A stretch of 64,000 bases of DNA from Lapillicoccus jejuensis (GTDB lineage: Bacteria; Actinomycetota; Actinomycetes; Actinomycetales; Dermatophilaceae), in NCBI RefSeq assembly GCF_006715055.1, contig NZ_VFMN01000001.1, positions 434,001-498,000 on the forward strand, in the 5' to 3' direction. The notes beneath the pieces were generated by a model that worked only from the letters and a program-made list of their open reading frames with translations, did no database searches and was not told the DNA's origin. Shown here one piece after another: positions 7,729 to 15,194 of the stretch; within the stretch, counting starts at the first letter, position 1; the number at the start of each line of letters is the position of its first letter. The position numbers and the translations under genes are program-made.

Positions 7729-9018
7729 GTGCCGCCCACCACCCGCGTCTTCGTCGCGCGCCTCGCCGAGCTGAGCGTCTTCGACCCGCTCGGTGAACCG
7801 GTGGGCCGCGTGCGCGACGTGGTCGTCACCTTCAGCGCCTCCCGGCGCGAGCCGCGGGTCATCGGCCTCGTCGTCGAGGTCATCGGCCGGCGCCGCGTCT
7901 TCGTGCCGATGACCCGGGTGACGTCGGTCGAGGGCGGGCAGGTCATCACGACCGGCCTGGTCAACATGCGCCGCTTCGAGCAGCGCAGCAACGAGAGCCT
8001 CGTGCTCGCCGAGCTCGTCGAGCGCCGGGTCACCGTGACGCTCCCCGACAGCCAGCCGCCCGAGGTCTTCGAGGCCACCGTCGAGGACGTCGCCCTCGAG
8101 CGCCGTCAGCGCGGCGACTGGGTCATCGCCAAGGTCTTCTGCCGCAAGGTCGACGCGGCGCCCGCCCGCGGGCTGCGCCTGACCCGCCGGCGCGGGGAGA
8201 CCTTCGTGGTGGACGTCGCCCAGGTCACCGGACTGCAGCTGCGCGGCGCCGACCAGGGGGCGGCCCGGCTGCTGGAGAACTACGAGGACCTGCGCACCGC
8301 CGACCTCGCCGAGGTCATCCACGAGCTCGACCCGCAGCGCCGCGCCGAGGTCGCGGCCGCCCTCGACGACGACAAGCTCGCCGACATCCTCGAGGAGCTC
8401 CCCGAGGACGACCAGGTCGAGATCCTCGCCGGCCTCGACACCGAGCGGGCCGCCGACGTCCTCGAGGCGATGGAGCCCGACGACGCCGCCGACCTGCTCG
8501 CCGAGCTGTCCGAGGACCAGCAGGAGCAGCTGCTGCGGCTCATGGAGCCCGACGAGGCCGCGCCGCTGCGCCGGCTGCTCACCTACGACGAGAAGACCGC
8601 CGGCGGTCTCATGACGACCGAGCCGGTCGTCCTCGGCCCGGAGGCGACGATCGCCGAGGCCCTCGCCGTGGTCCGGCGTGAGGAGATCATCCCCGCGCTG
8701 GCCTCGACCGTCTTCGTCTGCCGCCCACCGCTGGAGACCCCGACGGGCCGGTTCATCGGTCTGGTCCACCTGCAGCGGCTGCTGCGCGAGCCCCCGCACG
8801 GGTCGGTCGGCGCCGTCGTCGACCGGACCATCGAGCCGCTGCCCGCGTCCGCCCCGCTCGAGGCGGTGACCCGGATGCTCGCGACGTACAACCTCGTCGC
8901 CCTGCCCGTCGTCGACGACGAGGGGCACCTGCTCGGCGCGGTGACCGTCGACGACGTGCTCGACCACATCCTCCCCGAGGACTGGCGCGAGGACCGGCAC
9001 GAGGTGACCCGTGGCTGA
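7729..9018 (+). CDS. MgtE N-domain / CBS-pair protein without the channel domain
   Basis: 429 residues. Residues about 1-170 form two PRC-barrel-like beta modules (PLGEPVGRVRDVVV, RRVFVPMTRV). Residues about 183-285 are an MgtE-type intracellular N-domain made of repeated acidic helices (DLAEVIHELDPQRRAEV, DKLADILEELPEDD, AADVLEAMEPDDAADLL). Residues about 287-415 are two CBS domains ending in VTVDDVLDHILPEDW. True MgtE channels continue into five membrane helices, but this protein ends here and has none. The acidic helices and CBS pair suggest Mg2+ sensing. The stop overlaps the following DUF1003 gene by 8 bases, pointing to a complex with that membrane protein. Confidence 0.85.
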   Translation: MPPTTRVFVARLAELSVFDPLGEPVGRVRDVVVTFSASRREPRVIGLVVEVIGRRRVFVPMTRVTSVEGGQVITTGLVNMRRFEQRSNESLVLAELVERRVTVTLPDSQPPEVFEATVEDVALERRQRGDWVIAKVFCRKVDAAPARGLRLTRRRGETFVVDVAQVTGLQLRGADQGAARLLENYEDLRTADLAEVIHELDPQRRAEVAAALDDDKLADILEELPEDDQVEILAGLDTERAADVLEAMEPDDAADLLAELSEDQQEQLLRLMEPDEAAPLRRLLTYDEKTAGGLMTTEPVVLGPEATIAEALAVVRREEIIPALASTVFVCRPPLETPTGRFIGLVHLQRLLREPPHGSVGAVVDRTIEPLPASAPLEAVTRMLATYNLVALPVVDDEGHLLGAVTVDDVLDHILPEDWREDRHEVTRG

Positions 9019-9586
9019 GCGTCCCCCGCTGCGGCGCCGCGACGACCGCGGGCCGCGGCTGGACCAGCCGCGCGAGAAGAGCCGGCGCTTCGTCCCCTCG
9101 GGCGGCTTCGTCCCCGGCATGAACCAGGAGACCTTCGGGCGCTGGTCGGAGGACTTCGCCCGGTTCATGGGGACCGCGCAGTTCCTCATGGCCATGACGG
9201 TGTTCGTCCTGGTGTGGATCCTCGTCAACATCCTCGGCCCGGAGCGCTACCACTTCGACGCCTACCCGTTCATCTTCCTCACGCTCATGCTCAGCCTCCA
9301 GGCGTCGTACGCCGCGCCGCTCATCCTCCTCGCGCAGAACCGCCAGGCCGACCGGGACCGCGTCGCCCTCGAGCAGGACCGGGCCCGCGACGAGCGCAAC
9401 CTCGCCGACACCGAGTTCCTCACCCGCGAGGTCGCGGCGCTGCGGATCGCGCTGCGGGACGCCGCCACCCGCGACTTCGTCCGCTCCGAGCTGCGCAACC
9501 TCCTCGAGGAGCTCGAGGAGCGCAGCCTGCTCGCGCCGCCCGCCCGCGCCGAGCGGGGCGAGAAGGGCGCGTCCGGGTCGCCGTAG
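9011..9586 (+). CDS. DUF1003 membrane protein
   Basis: 191 residues. A basic N-terminal tail leads to two membrane helices (about residues 56-77 and 90-112: FLMAMTVFVLVWILVNILG, FIFLTLMLSLQASYAAPLILLA). A long charged coiled-coil follows (RQADRDRVALEQDRARDERN ... LLEELEERSLL), typical of DUF1003. The function of the family is unknown. The GTG start lies inside the end of the MgtE-like gene (8-base overlap), a strong sign of coupled translation and of the two products acting together. Confidence 0.85.
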   Translation: MAERPPLRRRDDRGPRLDQPREKSRRFVPSGGFVPGMNQETFGRWSEDFARFMGTAQFLMAMTVFVLVWILVNILGPERYHFDAYPFIFLTLMLSLQASYAAPLILLAQNRQADRDRVALEQDRARDERNLADTEFLTREVAALRIALRDAATRDFVRSELRNLLEELEERSLLAPPARAERGEKGASGSP

Positions 9587-9595
9587 GCCAGCACC

Positions 9596-9601
9596 TATCC
9601 T
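9596..9601 (+). promoter_or_regulatory. -10 element (TATCCT) of mrp
   Basis: TATCCT, six bases, then the ATG at 9608; no ribosome-binding site. A leaderless start is likely. Confidence 0.55.
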
Positions 9602-9607
9602 GGACAC

Positions 9608-10750
9608 ATGTCCACGCAGGCCCTCCCCACCCACGACGCGCTGCTGTCGGCGCTCGCCACGGTCGACGACCCCGAGATCCGCAAGCCGATCACCGAGCTG
9701 GGGATGGTCAAGTCGGTCGAGGTCGACGAGGCCGGCCGGGTCGCCCTCGCGATCTTCCTCACCGTCGCGGGCTGCCCGATGAAGGACACGCTCACCACGG
9801 AGACGACCGCCGCCCTCATGCGGGTCGAGGGCGTCAGCTCCGTCTCGGTCACGCTGGACGTCATGAGCGAGGAGCAGCGCGCGACGCTGCGCCAGCACCT
9901 GCGCGGTGGCCAGGCCGAGCGCGAGATCCCCTTCGCCAAGGCCGGCTCGCTCACCCGGGTGTACGCCGTCGCGTCCGGCAAGGGCGGGGTCGGCAAGTCC
10001 TCCGTCACGGTCAACCTCGCCGCCTCGCTCGCCGAGCAGGGCCTGCGGGTCGGGGTCCTCGACGCGGACGTCTACGGCTTCTCCGTGCCGCGGATGATGG
10101 GGGTCGAGCACGCCCCCACCCAGGTCGACGACATGATCCTGCCGCCGGTCTCGCACGACGTGAAGGTCATCTCGATCGGCATGTTCGTCCCCGGCAACCA
10201 GCCGGTCGTCTGGCGCGGGCCGATGCTGCACCGCGCCCTGCAGCAGTTCCTCGCCGACGTCTTCTGGGGCGACCTCGACGTCCTCCTGCTCGACCTGCCG
10301 CCCGGCACCGGCGACATCGCCATCTCCGTGGCCCAGCTGGTGCCCAACGCCGAGATCCTCGTCGTCACCACGCCGCAGCAGGCCGCGGCGGAGGTGGCCG
10401 AGCGCGCCGGGGCCATCGCCCTCCAGACGCACCAGCGCATCGTCGGTGTCGTCGAGAACATGTCGTGGCTCGAGCTGCCCGACGGCACCCGCCACGAGCT
10501 CTTCGGGGCCGGCGGCGGCCGCGCCGTCGCCGAGTCGCTCACCCGCGCGGTCGGGTCCGACGTCCCGCTGCTCGGTCAGGTGCCGCTCGACACGCAGCTG
10601 CGCGAGGGCGGCGACTCGGGCACGCCGGTCGTCCTCGCCCACCCGGACTCCGCCGCCGCCGTCGCGCTGCGCGGCGTCGCGCGCGGGCTGGCCACCCGGG
10701 CCCGCGGCCTGGCCGGCCGCTCCCTCGGGCTCTCGCCCGCGGGTCGCTGA
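9608..10750 (+). CDS. mrp: Mrp/ApbC-family P-loop ATPase, Fe-S cluster carrier
   Basis: 380 residues. The N-terminal 100 residues are a MIP18/DUF59 domain with the conserved cysteine in TVAGCPMKD. The ATPase part begins at AVASGKGGVGKSSVTVNLAASL (deviant Walker A) and continues with GVLDADVYGFSVPRMMG and LLLDLPPGTGD (Walker B). The family loads and hands over 4Fe-4S clusters in the cytosol. The C-terminal C-x-x-C that bridges the cluster in bacterial ApbC and eukaryotic Nbp35 is absent: the matching segment reads ENMSWLELPDGTRHELFG. The gene ends 1 base before the tatB stop on the other strand. In M. tuberculosis mrp is also near sigE-rseA-tatB. Confidence 0.9.
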   Translation: MSTQALPTHDALLSALATVDDPEIRKPITELGMVKSVEVDEAGRVALAIFLTVAGCPMKDTLTTETTAALMRVEGVSSVSVTLDVMSEEQRATLRQHLRGGQAEREIPFAKAGSLTRVYAVASGKGGVGKSSVTVNLAASLAEQGLRVGVLDADVYGFSVPRMMGVEHAPTQVDDMILPPVSHDVKVISIGMFVPGNQPVVWRGPMLHRALQQFLADVFWGDLDVLLLDLPPGTGDIAISVAQLVPNAEILVVTTPQQAAAEVAERAGAIALQTHQRIVGVVENMSWLELPDGTRHELFGAGGGRAVAESLTRAVGSDVPLLGQVPLDTQLREGGDSGTPVVLAHPDSAAAVALRGVARGLATRARGLAGRSLGLSPAGR

Positions 10751-10751
10751 C

Positions 10752-11129
10752 TCAGGTCGCCTCGGCGTCCCAGGGGACGGGCTTGCTCGGGTCGAAGACC
10801 TGGGCCGGCGCGACCGCGGCCATCGTCGCGGTCACCGGCTTGTCATCGTCCTGCGGGTCGCCGCTCTCGAACGGCTCGAGCAGGGCCTCGCGCACGATCC
10901 GCCGCGGGTCGTAGCGCCGCGGGTCGTACTGCGCCCAGTCGATGTCGTCGAACTCCGGCCCCATCTGCTCACGCAGCGACTCGCGCGCGCCGCTGGCCAT
11001 CCCGCGGGCCTGCTGCACGAAGCGCGCCAGCTTCGCGGCGTACTCCGGCAGGCGCTCCGGCCCGAGGACGACGATGCCGACGACGAGGAGGATGAGGAAC
11101 TCGTAGCCGTTGACGTCGAAGATGCCCAT
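10752..11129 (-). CDS. tatB: Sec-independent protein translocase TatB
   Basis: 125 residues. A single N-terminal membrane helix (FDVNGYEFLILLVVGIVVLGPERLPEYAAKLA) carries the conserved Glu early and the G-P hinge before an amphipathic helix. A variable acidic C-terminal tail follows. TatB forms the receptor complex with TatC for folded proteins with twin-arginine signals. At least two neighbours, the M15-like peptidase and the beta-lactamase, carry such signals. It lies downstream of rseA with a 19-bp gap and is probably part of the sigE-rseA transcript. Confidence 0.92.
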   Translation of the reverse strand: MGIFDVNGYEFLILLVVGIVVLGPERLPEYAAKLARFVQQARGMASGARESLREQMGPEFDDIDWAQYDPRRYDPRRIVREALLEPFESGDPQDDDKPVTATMAAVAPAQVFDPSKPVPWDAEAT

Positions 11130-11148
11130 GGTGGTGGTGGCGACCCTC

Positions 11149-11784
11149 TCAGCGGCCGGTGCGGTCGGACGACGTCGGCAGCCGGACGGCCGTGCTCGAC
11201 GCCGCAGGCACGGGCGCGCGCAGCGCCGCGGGGACGGCGGTCGCGCCCGGCGTGACGACGACCCGGGCCGATGACGTGACCGGCGACGTGACCGGTGACG
11301 TGACCGGTGACGTGGCCTGCGAGGTCAGCTGCGCGGCCCCGCCGGGCAGGCTGAGCGATGCGCTGCCCGCCCGCGCGCCCGACGGGCGCAACGGCGAGGC
11401 CGGGACCGCGCCCGGGCCGGCGGCGGCCAGGCCGATGGCCGCGACGGCGGACGCGGTCGCCGCGAACCCCGCGAGGGCGGCGGCGCGCCGCGGGGAGCGG
11501 TGCAGCGGAGGTGCGGCCGGGGCCACGGTGGGGACGAGGGCGCGCACGGCGGGCGGGGCCGACGGCACCGGCGGGTGCGCGGCCAGCGACAGCAGCGACG
11601 CCTGCAGGCTCGTCGGGACGCCCGGGGCGGCGTGGCGCAGGGAGGCGAGCAACCGACGCTCCTGGTCCGCCGTGTGCCGGCAGACCTGGCACGCGACGAG
11701 GTGGCGGTCGAAGGCCAGCAGCGTCGCCGGGTCGAGGGAACGGTCGACGTAGGCGCTCACCTGCAGGCCGAGGTGCTGAGCCAT
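11149..11784 (-). CDS. rseA: Membrane anti-sigma factor of the RseA/ZAS type
   Basis: 211 residues. The N-terminal zinc-binding anti-sigma motif is complete: DRHLVACQVC gives H-x3-C-x2-C at about residues 28-35. A hydrophobic stretch near residues 84-108 (AAALAGFAATASAVAAIGLAAAG) probably crosses the membrane, leaving an Ala/Pro/Thr-rich outer tail that includes TSPV repeats. It should hold SigE inactive until stress triggers release. It sits right after sigE, as in mycobacteria. In M. tuberculosis an htrA protease gene lies between rseA and tatB; here that gene is missing from the cluster. Confidence 0.85.
   Translation of the reverse strand: MAQHLGLQVSAYVDRSLDPATLLAFDRHLVACQVCRHTADQERRLLASLRHAAPGVPTSLQASLLSLAAHPPVPSAPPAVRALVPTVAPAAPPLHRSPRRAAALAGFAATASAVAAIGLAAAGPGAVPASPLRPSGARAGSASLSLPGGAAQLTSQATSPVTSPVTSPVTSSARVVVTPGATAVPAALRAPVPAASSTAVRLPTSSDRTGR
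11273..11320. repeat. 12-bp tandem repeat in the outer tail of the anti-sigma factor
   Basis: Four copies of a GACGTGACCGGT-like 12-mer (the last one diverged) encode TSPV tetrapeptides on the minus strand. Being a multiple of three, copy change would lengthen or shorten the extracytoplasmic tail without breaking the frame. Confidence 0.85.
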
Positions 11785-11901
11785 GCCGCCTTCCTCCGTG
11801 CTCTCGCGTGCTGTCGTCAGGGTGTCGGGACGCCGTGGACGGGCGCCGACCCTCCCAACGCGCGGGCGGCGGCGCAGGTGCCCGACCCCGACCCTATCCG
11901 G

Positions 11902-12576
11902 TCAGCGCACGACGGGCGTGAGGGTCGGCACGACCCCGCGCACCCCGGCCGACGGCGCGGCGGTCGTGGCCGCCGCGGCCTCGCGGGCGGCGGGCGAGCG
12001 GTGCGCCAGCGCCTCGCGCAGCAGCGCCCGGCCGCGGTGGATCCGCGAGCGCACGGTGCCGAGCTTGATGTCGAGCGTCGCGGCGATCTCCTCGTACGAC
12101 AGCCCCTCGATGTCGCACAGGACGACCGCGGCGCGGAAGTCCGGCGGCAGCGCGTCGAGCGCCCGCTGGACGTCGTCGTCGAAGTGGGTGTCGGAGTACC
12201 GCTGCTCCGGACCGGGGTCGCGGCTGGCCATCCGGGCCGCCGCGTCGTCGGGCAGCGCGTCGAAGCGGATCCGCTGCTTGCGGCGCATCCGGTCGAGGAA
12301 CACGTTGGTCGTGATCCGGTGCAGCCAGCCCTCGAAGGTGCCGGGCGTGTAGGAGTGCAGCGAGCGGAAGACCCGGATGAAGACGTCGTGGGTGAGGTCC
12401 TCGGCGTCGTACGGGTTGCCGGTGAGCCGGTACGCCAGGCGGTAGACCCGCGGCGAGTGCTGGGTGACGATCTCCTCCCACGAGGGCGGCGTCCACTCCC
12501 CGGCCGCCGGGGGGGCCGTGGTCGCGGAGGTCGGGATCGGGTCGGTCACAGCGGGCCTCTCACCGTCGTCGGCCAC
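11902..12576 (-). CDS. sigE: ECF RNA polymerase sigma factor SigE
   Basis: 224 residues. Region 2 reads [52 protein letters not shown], almost the mycobacterial SigE sequence; region 4 reads [41 protein letters not shown]. SigE governs the response to envelope, heat and oxidative stress. It is followed by rseA (117-bp gap), which should restrain it, then tatB. An N-terminal extension of about 30 residues is Pro/Thr-rich. The GTG at 12576 is tentative: no ribosome-binding site is visible, and CACGGT lies 8 bases upstream. Confidence 0.93.
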   Translation of the reverse strand: MADDGERPAVTDPIPTSATTAPPAAGEWTPPSWEEIVTQHSPRVYRLAYRLTGNPYDAEDLTHDVFIRVFRSLHSYTPGTFEGWLHRITTNVFLDRMRRKQRIRFDALPDDAAARMASRDPGPEQRYSDTHFDDDVQRALDALPPDFRAAVVLCDIEGLSYEEIAATLDIKLGTVRSRIHRGRALLREALAHRSPAAREAAAATTAAPSAGVRGVVPTLTPVVR

Positions 12577-12731
12577 GGCGCTCTACCGTGGCGGTGCGCC
12601 CATGCTCGTCGCGGAGGGCACGAGACCACTGTGCCCGACCTGTGCCCCCGCTATCCATCGGGGTCGACCCTGAGGGACCCCCCAGCATGGCCCCGGGTGC
12701 CTCGGGGGACCGCCGGTGCGGGCCCGCTCGG

Positions 12732-12737
12732 TAGGGT
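12732..12737 (+). promoter_or_regulatory. -10 element (TAGGGT) of the O-methyltransferase gene
   Basis: TAGGGT, then CGGTCC, then the ATG at 12744. Leaderless spacing. Confidence 0.55.
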
Positions 12738-12743
12738 CGGTCC

Positions 12744-13379
12744 ATGAGCTCACAGAAGCCGGCCAGCCGGGCCTACGCCGAGGACTTCGCCGTCGAGGAC
12801 GAGGTGCTCGCCTCCGCGCGCCGGCGCGGCGAGGAGCTCGGCTGCACCCCGGTGTCGGCCGCCGTGGGCGCCACGCTGCGCGCCCTCACCGCGGCCACCG
12901 CGGCCCGGGCCGTCGTCGAGATCGGCACCGGCGCGGGCGTGTCCGGCCTCTGGCTGCTCGGCGGGATGCCGTCCGACGGCGTGCTGACGACGATCGACGT
13001 CGACGCCGAGCACCAGCGCGCGGCGCGGGAGGCTTACGGCGCCGCCGGGTTCCCCCACCAGCGCACCCGCGTCATCCAGGGCCGCGCCCTCGACGTCCTC
13101 GACCGGATGACCGACGGCGCCTACGACCTCGCCCTCGTCGACGGGGAGAAGTCGGAGTACCCGGAGTACGTCACCCAGGCGACCCGGCTGCTGCGCGCCG
13201 GCGGGGTCCTCGTCGTCGACAACATGCTGTGGCACGACAAGGTCGCCGACCCGGCCGCCCGCGACGACGTCACCCGCACCCTGCGCGACCTCGGCAAGCA
13301 GCTGCGCGACGACGCCGCCTTCACCACCACGCTGCTCCCGGTCGGCGACGGCCTGCTCGTCGCCGTCAAGCGGGGCTGA
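12744..13379 (+). CDS. SAM-dependent O-methyltransferase
   Basis: 211 residues, COMT-like family. SAM motif I is VVEIGTGAGVSGLWLL (about 60-75); the acidic end of strand 2 is TIDVDAEHQ; the Asp of the metal/catalytic region lies in DLALVDGEKSEYPEYV and the following VLVVDNMLWHDKV. It would move a methyl group from SAM to a hydroxyl, often of a catechol-like compound; the substrate is unknown. It diverges from sigE, as Rv1220c does from sigE in M. tuberculosis (from memory). Confidence 0.88.
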   Translation: MSSQKPASRAYAEDFAVEDEVLASARRRGEELGCTPVSAAVGATLRALTAATAARAVVEIGTGAGVSGLWLLGGMPSDGVLTTIDVDAEHQRAAREAYGAAGFPHQRTRVIQGRALDVLDRMTDGAYDLALVDGEKSEYPEYVTQATRLLRAGGVLVVDNMLWHDKVADPAARDDVTRTLRDLGKQLRDDAAFTTTLLPVGDGLLVAVKRG

Positions 13380-13435
13380 CGCCCGTGGCGCACCTCCGCG
13401 CCTCGCACCGCCGGCCGACCCGGTGGGAGACGGAG

Positions 13436-14017
13436 ATGACCGGCGAGGCGTGGGAGCGCTACGTCGCCCGCTTCGACGCCGCGGCCGACGCCGGTGACGA
13501 CCTCGAGGGCGAGGCGCGGTTCGTCGACGCGCTCGCACCCCGTCGCGCTCGCGTCCTCGACGGCGGGGCGGGCACGGGCCGGGTGGCGGCGGCGCTGACC
13601 CGGATGGGCCACCGGGCCCTCGGGGTCGACCGCGACGCCGGGCTGGTCGCGCACGCGCGCCGGCGCTACCCCGGGGTGCCCTACCTCGCCGCCGACCTGC
13701 TCGACCTCGACCCGGTCGTGCTCGCGGACGAGGGCTTCGGTGACCCGTTCGACGTCGTCGCGCTGCCCGGCAACGTCCTCGTCTTCGTCGCCCCCGGCAC
13801 CGAGCGCGACGTCCTCGCGGTCGCGCACGGCCTGCTCGCCCCGGGCGGCCGGCTCGTCGCCGGTTTCGCCACCGACCGCCCGTACGACGTCGCCGCGCTC
13901 GACGCCGACCTCGTCGCCACCGGCTTCGTCCGCGAGCACCGGTTCGCCACCTGGCACCTCGACCCCTGGCACAACGACGCCGACTGGCAGGTCACCGTCG
14001 CGCGCCGACCCGTCTGA
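13436..14017 (+). CDS. Class I SAM-dependent methyltransferase
   Basis: 193 residues. Motif I is VLDGGAGTGRVAAAL, with glycine replacing the common first acidic residue; the strand-2 end is LGVDRDAGLV; then come PYLAADLLDLD and DVVALPGNVLVFV. The substrate cannot be inferred. The ATG at 13436 has a GGAGA ribosome-binding site about 6 bases upstream; an in-frame GTG at 13385, only 5 bases after the previous stop, is an alternative that would add 17 residues. It follows the O-methyltransferase and is probably co-transcribed. Confidence 0.78.
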   Translation: MTGEAWERYVARFDAAADAGDDLEGEARFVDALAPRRARVLDGGAGTGRVAAALTRMGHRALGVDRDAGLVAHARRRYPGVPYLAADLLDLDPVVLADEGFGDPFDVVALPGNVLVFVAPGTERDVLAVAHGLLAPGGRLVAGFATDRPYDVAALDADLVATGFVREHRFATWHLDPWHNDADWQVTVARRPV

Positions 14018-14043
14018 GAGGCGACGAGCCGGCCCGGGACGCG

Positions 14044-14076
14044 ACGACGCCCCCGGCCGGTGGCCGGGGGCGTCGT
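14044..14076. terminator. 15-bp perfect hairpin between converging genes
   Basis: Left arm 14044-14058 and right arm 14062-14076 are perfect complements around a GGT loop. It lies 26 bases from the stop codons of both flanking genes. There is no U-run, as is common for GC-rich actinobacterial terminators. It probably acts in both directions. Confidence 0.7.
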
Positions 14077-14101
14077 ACGGGTGGAGCGGTGGAGCGGGAC
14101 G

Positions 14102-14275
14102 TCAGCCGACGCCCTCGCAGCCGGCGATGGCGTCGCGCAGCGCGGCCGCCTCGCCCGGGGTCATCTCGACGACGAGGCGACCGCCGCCCTCGAGCGGCAT
14201 GCGCAGGACGATCCCCCGGCCCTCCTTGGTGACCTCGAGAGGGCCGTCTCCGGTCCTGGGCTTCATCGCCGCCAT
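14102..14275 (-). CDS. DUF3117 microprotein
   Basis: 57 residues. The sequence MAAMKPRTGDGPLEVTKEGR and the following GIVLRMPLEGGGRLVVEMTP is the near-invariant DUF3117 signature of actinobacteria (Rv1211 in M. tuberculosis, from memory). The function is unknown; the strict conservation of such a short acidic/basic protein suggests a core role. The ATG at 14275 is chosen because GGAAGGGGAG lies just upstream; an ATG at 14293 would disrupt that arrangement. A GATAAT element on the same strand about 77 bases upstream (14352-14357) may be its promoter, giving a leadered mRNA unlike many neighbours. Confidence 0.9.
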   Translation of the reverse strand: MAAMKPRTGDGPLEVTKEGRGIVLRMPLEGGGRLVVEMTPGEAAALRDAIAGCEGVG

Positions 14276-14351
14276 GGGCTCCCCTTCCGTCATGGGCTCC
14301 GGCGGGGGCGACGTCGGACCGTCACCACCTGACCCGCCAGGGCAGGAGACC

Positions 14352-14357
14352 ATTATC
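14352..14357 (-). promoter_or_regulatory. Candidate -10 (GATAAT) for the DUF3117 gene
   Basis: On the minus strand the sequence reads TGATAATGG, an excellent -10 for such GC-rich DNA. Transcription would start near 14345 and give a leader of about 70 bases that contains the ribosome-binding site. Confidence 0.5.
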
Positions 14358-14405
14358 ACGCAGCGGAGCGCACGGACGGAAATCGCCTGCGGCACGATGG
14401 GTCCC

Positions 14406-15194
14406 GTGACCGACACCCCGCTGCGCACCGAGCACGCCGACGGCGTGACGACGCTGACCCTCGCCCGGCCCGACGCGATGAACGCCTTCGACCACGCGCT
14501 GAAGACCGCCCTGCTGGCGGAGCTCACCGCGGCGGCGGAGGACCCGGCCGTGCGCTGCGTCGTCCTCACCGGGGAGGGCCGCGCCTTCGGGGTCGGGCAG
14601 GACCTCAAGGAGCACGTCGCCGAGCTGCGCTCGGGGCAGCGGCTGGGCGACACCGTCCTGCAGCACTACAACCCCATCACCACGCTGCTGGCGACGATGG
14701 ACAAGCCGGTCGTCGCCGCGCTCAACGGCGTCGCCGCCGGGGCGGCCGCGTCGTTCGCCCTCGCCGCCGACCTGCGCTACGCCGCCGACACCGCCGGCCT
14801 CAACACCGCGTTCGCCGCGATCGGGCTCTCCTGCGACAGCGGCGCCTCGTGGTACCTGCCGCGGCTGCTCGGCACCGCGAAGGCCAAGGAGCTGCTGCTG
14901 CTCCCCCGGACGCTGAGCGCGGGCGAGTGCCTCGAGCTCGGGCTCGTCACCGAGGTCGTCCCCGCCGCCGACCTGGCCGCCCGGGTGCACGAGGTCGCCG
15001 CGCGGCTGGCCGCCGGCCCGACCTTGGCCTACGGCTCGATCCGCCGCGCCGTCGCCTACAGCGCGGCGCACCCGCTCGCCGACTCGCTGGCCCACGAGGC
15101 CCGGCTGATGGACCTCACCGGGCGCAGCGCGGACCACGAGCGGGCCGTCGAGGCGTTCCTGGCCAAGGAGAAGCCGGTCTTCTACGGCGGGTAG
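14406..15194 (+). CDS. Enoyl-CoA hydratase/isomerase, PaaG-like
   Basis: 262 residues, crotonase fold. The oxyanion-hole segments are GEGRAFGVGQDLKEH and ALNGVAAGAAASFALAADLRYA. The catalytic-loop position reads IGLSCDSGASWYLPRLLG, where an aspartate replaces the hydratase glutamate, the pattern of PaaG-type ring-epoxide isomerases and delta3,delta2-enoyl-CoA isomerases rather than true hydratases. No other paa genes are present. The GTG at 14406 is preferred over the ATG at 14397 because the ATG lies within the apparent -10 (CACGAT, 7 bases before the GTG). The last 13 bases overlap the 3' end of the opposing membrane protein gene. Confidence 0.85.
   Translation: MTDTPLRTEHADGVTTLTLARPDAMNAFDHALKTALLAELTAAAEDPAVRCVVLTGEGRAFGVGQDLKEHVAELRSGQRLGDTVLQHYNPITTLLATMDKPVVAALNGVAAGAAASFALAADLRYAADTAGLNTAFAAIGLSCDSGASWYLPRLLGTAKAKELLLLPRTLSAGECLELGLVTEVVPAADLAARVHEVAARLAAGPTLAYGSIRRAVAYSAAHPLADSLAHEARLMDLTGRSADHERAVEAFLAKEKPVFYGG

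Noticed and set aside
6625-9231. 868-codon minus-strand reading frame opposite the MgtE-like gene
   Set aside because: Composition is Arg/Gly/Asp-rich shadow sequence. The plus-strand genes beneath it have recognisable domains and promoter-start spacing.
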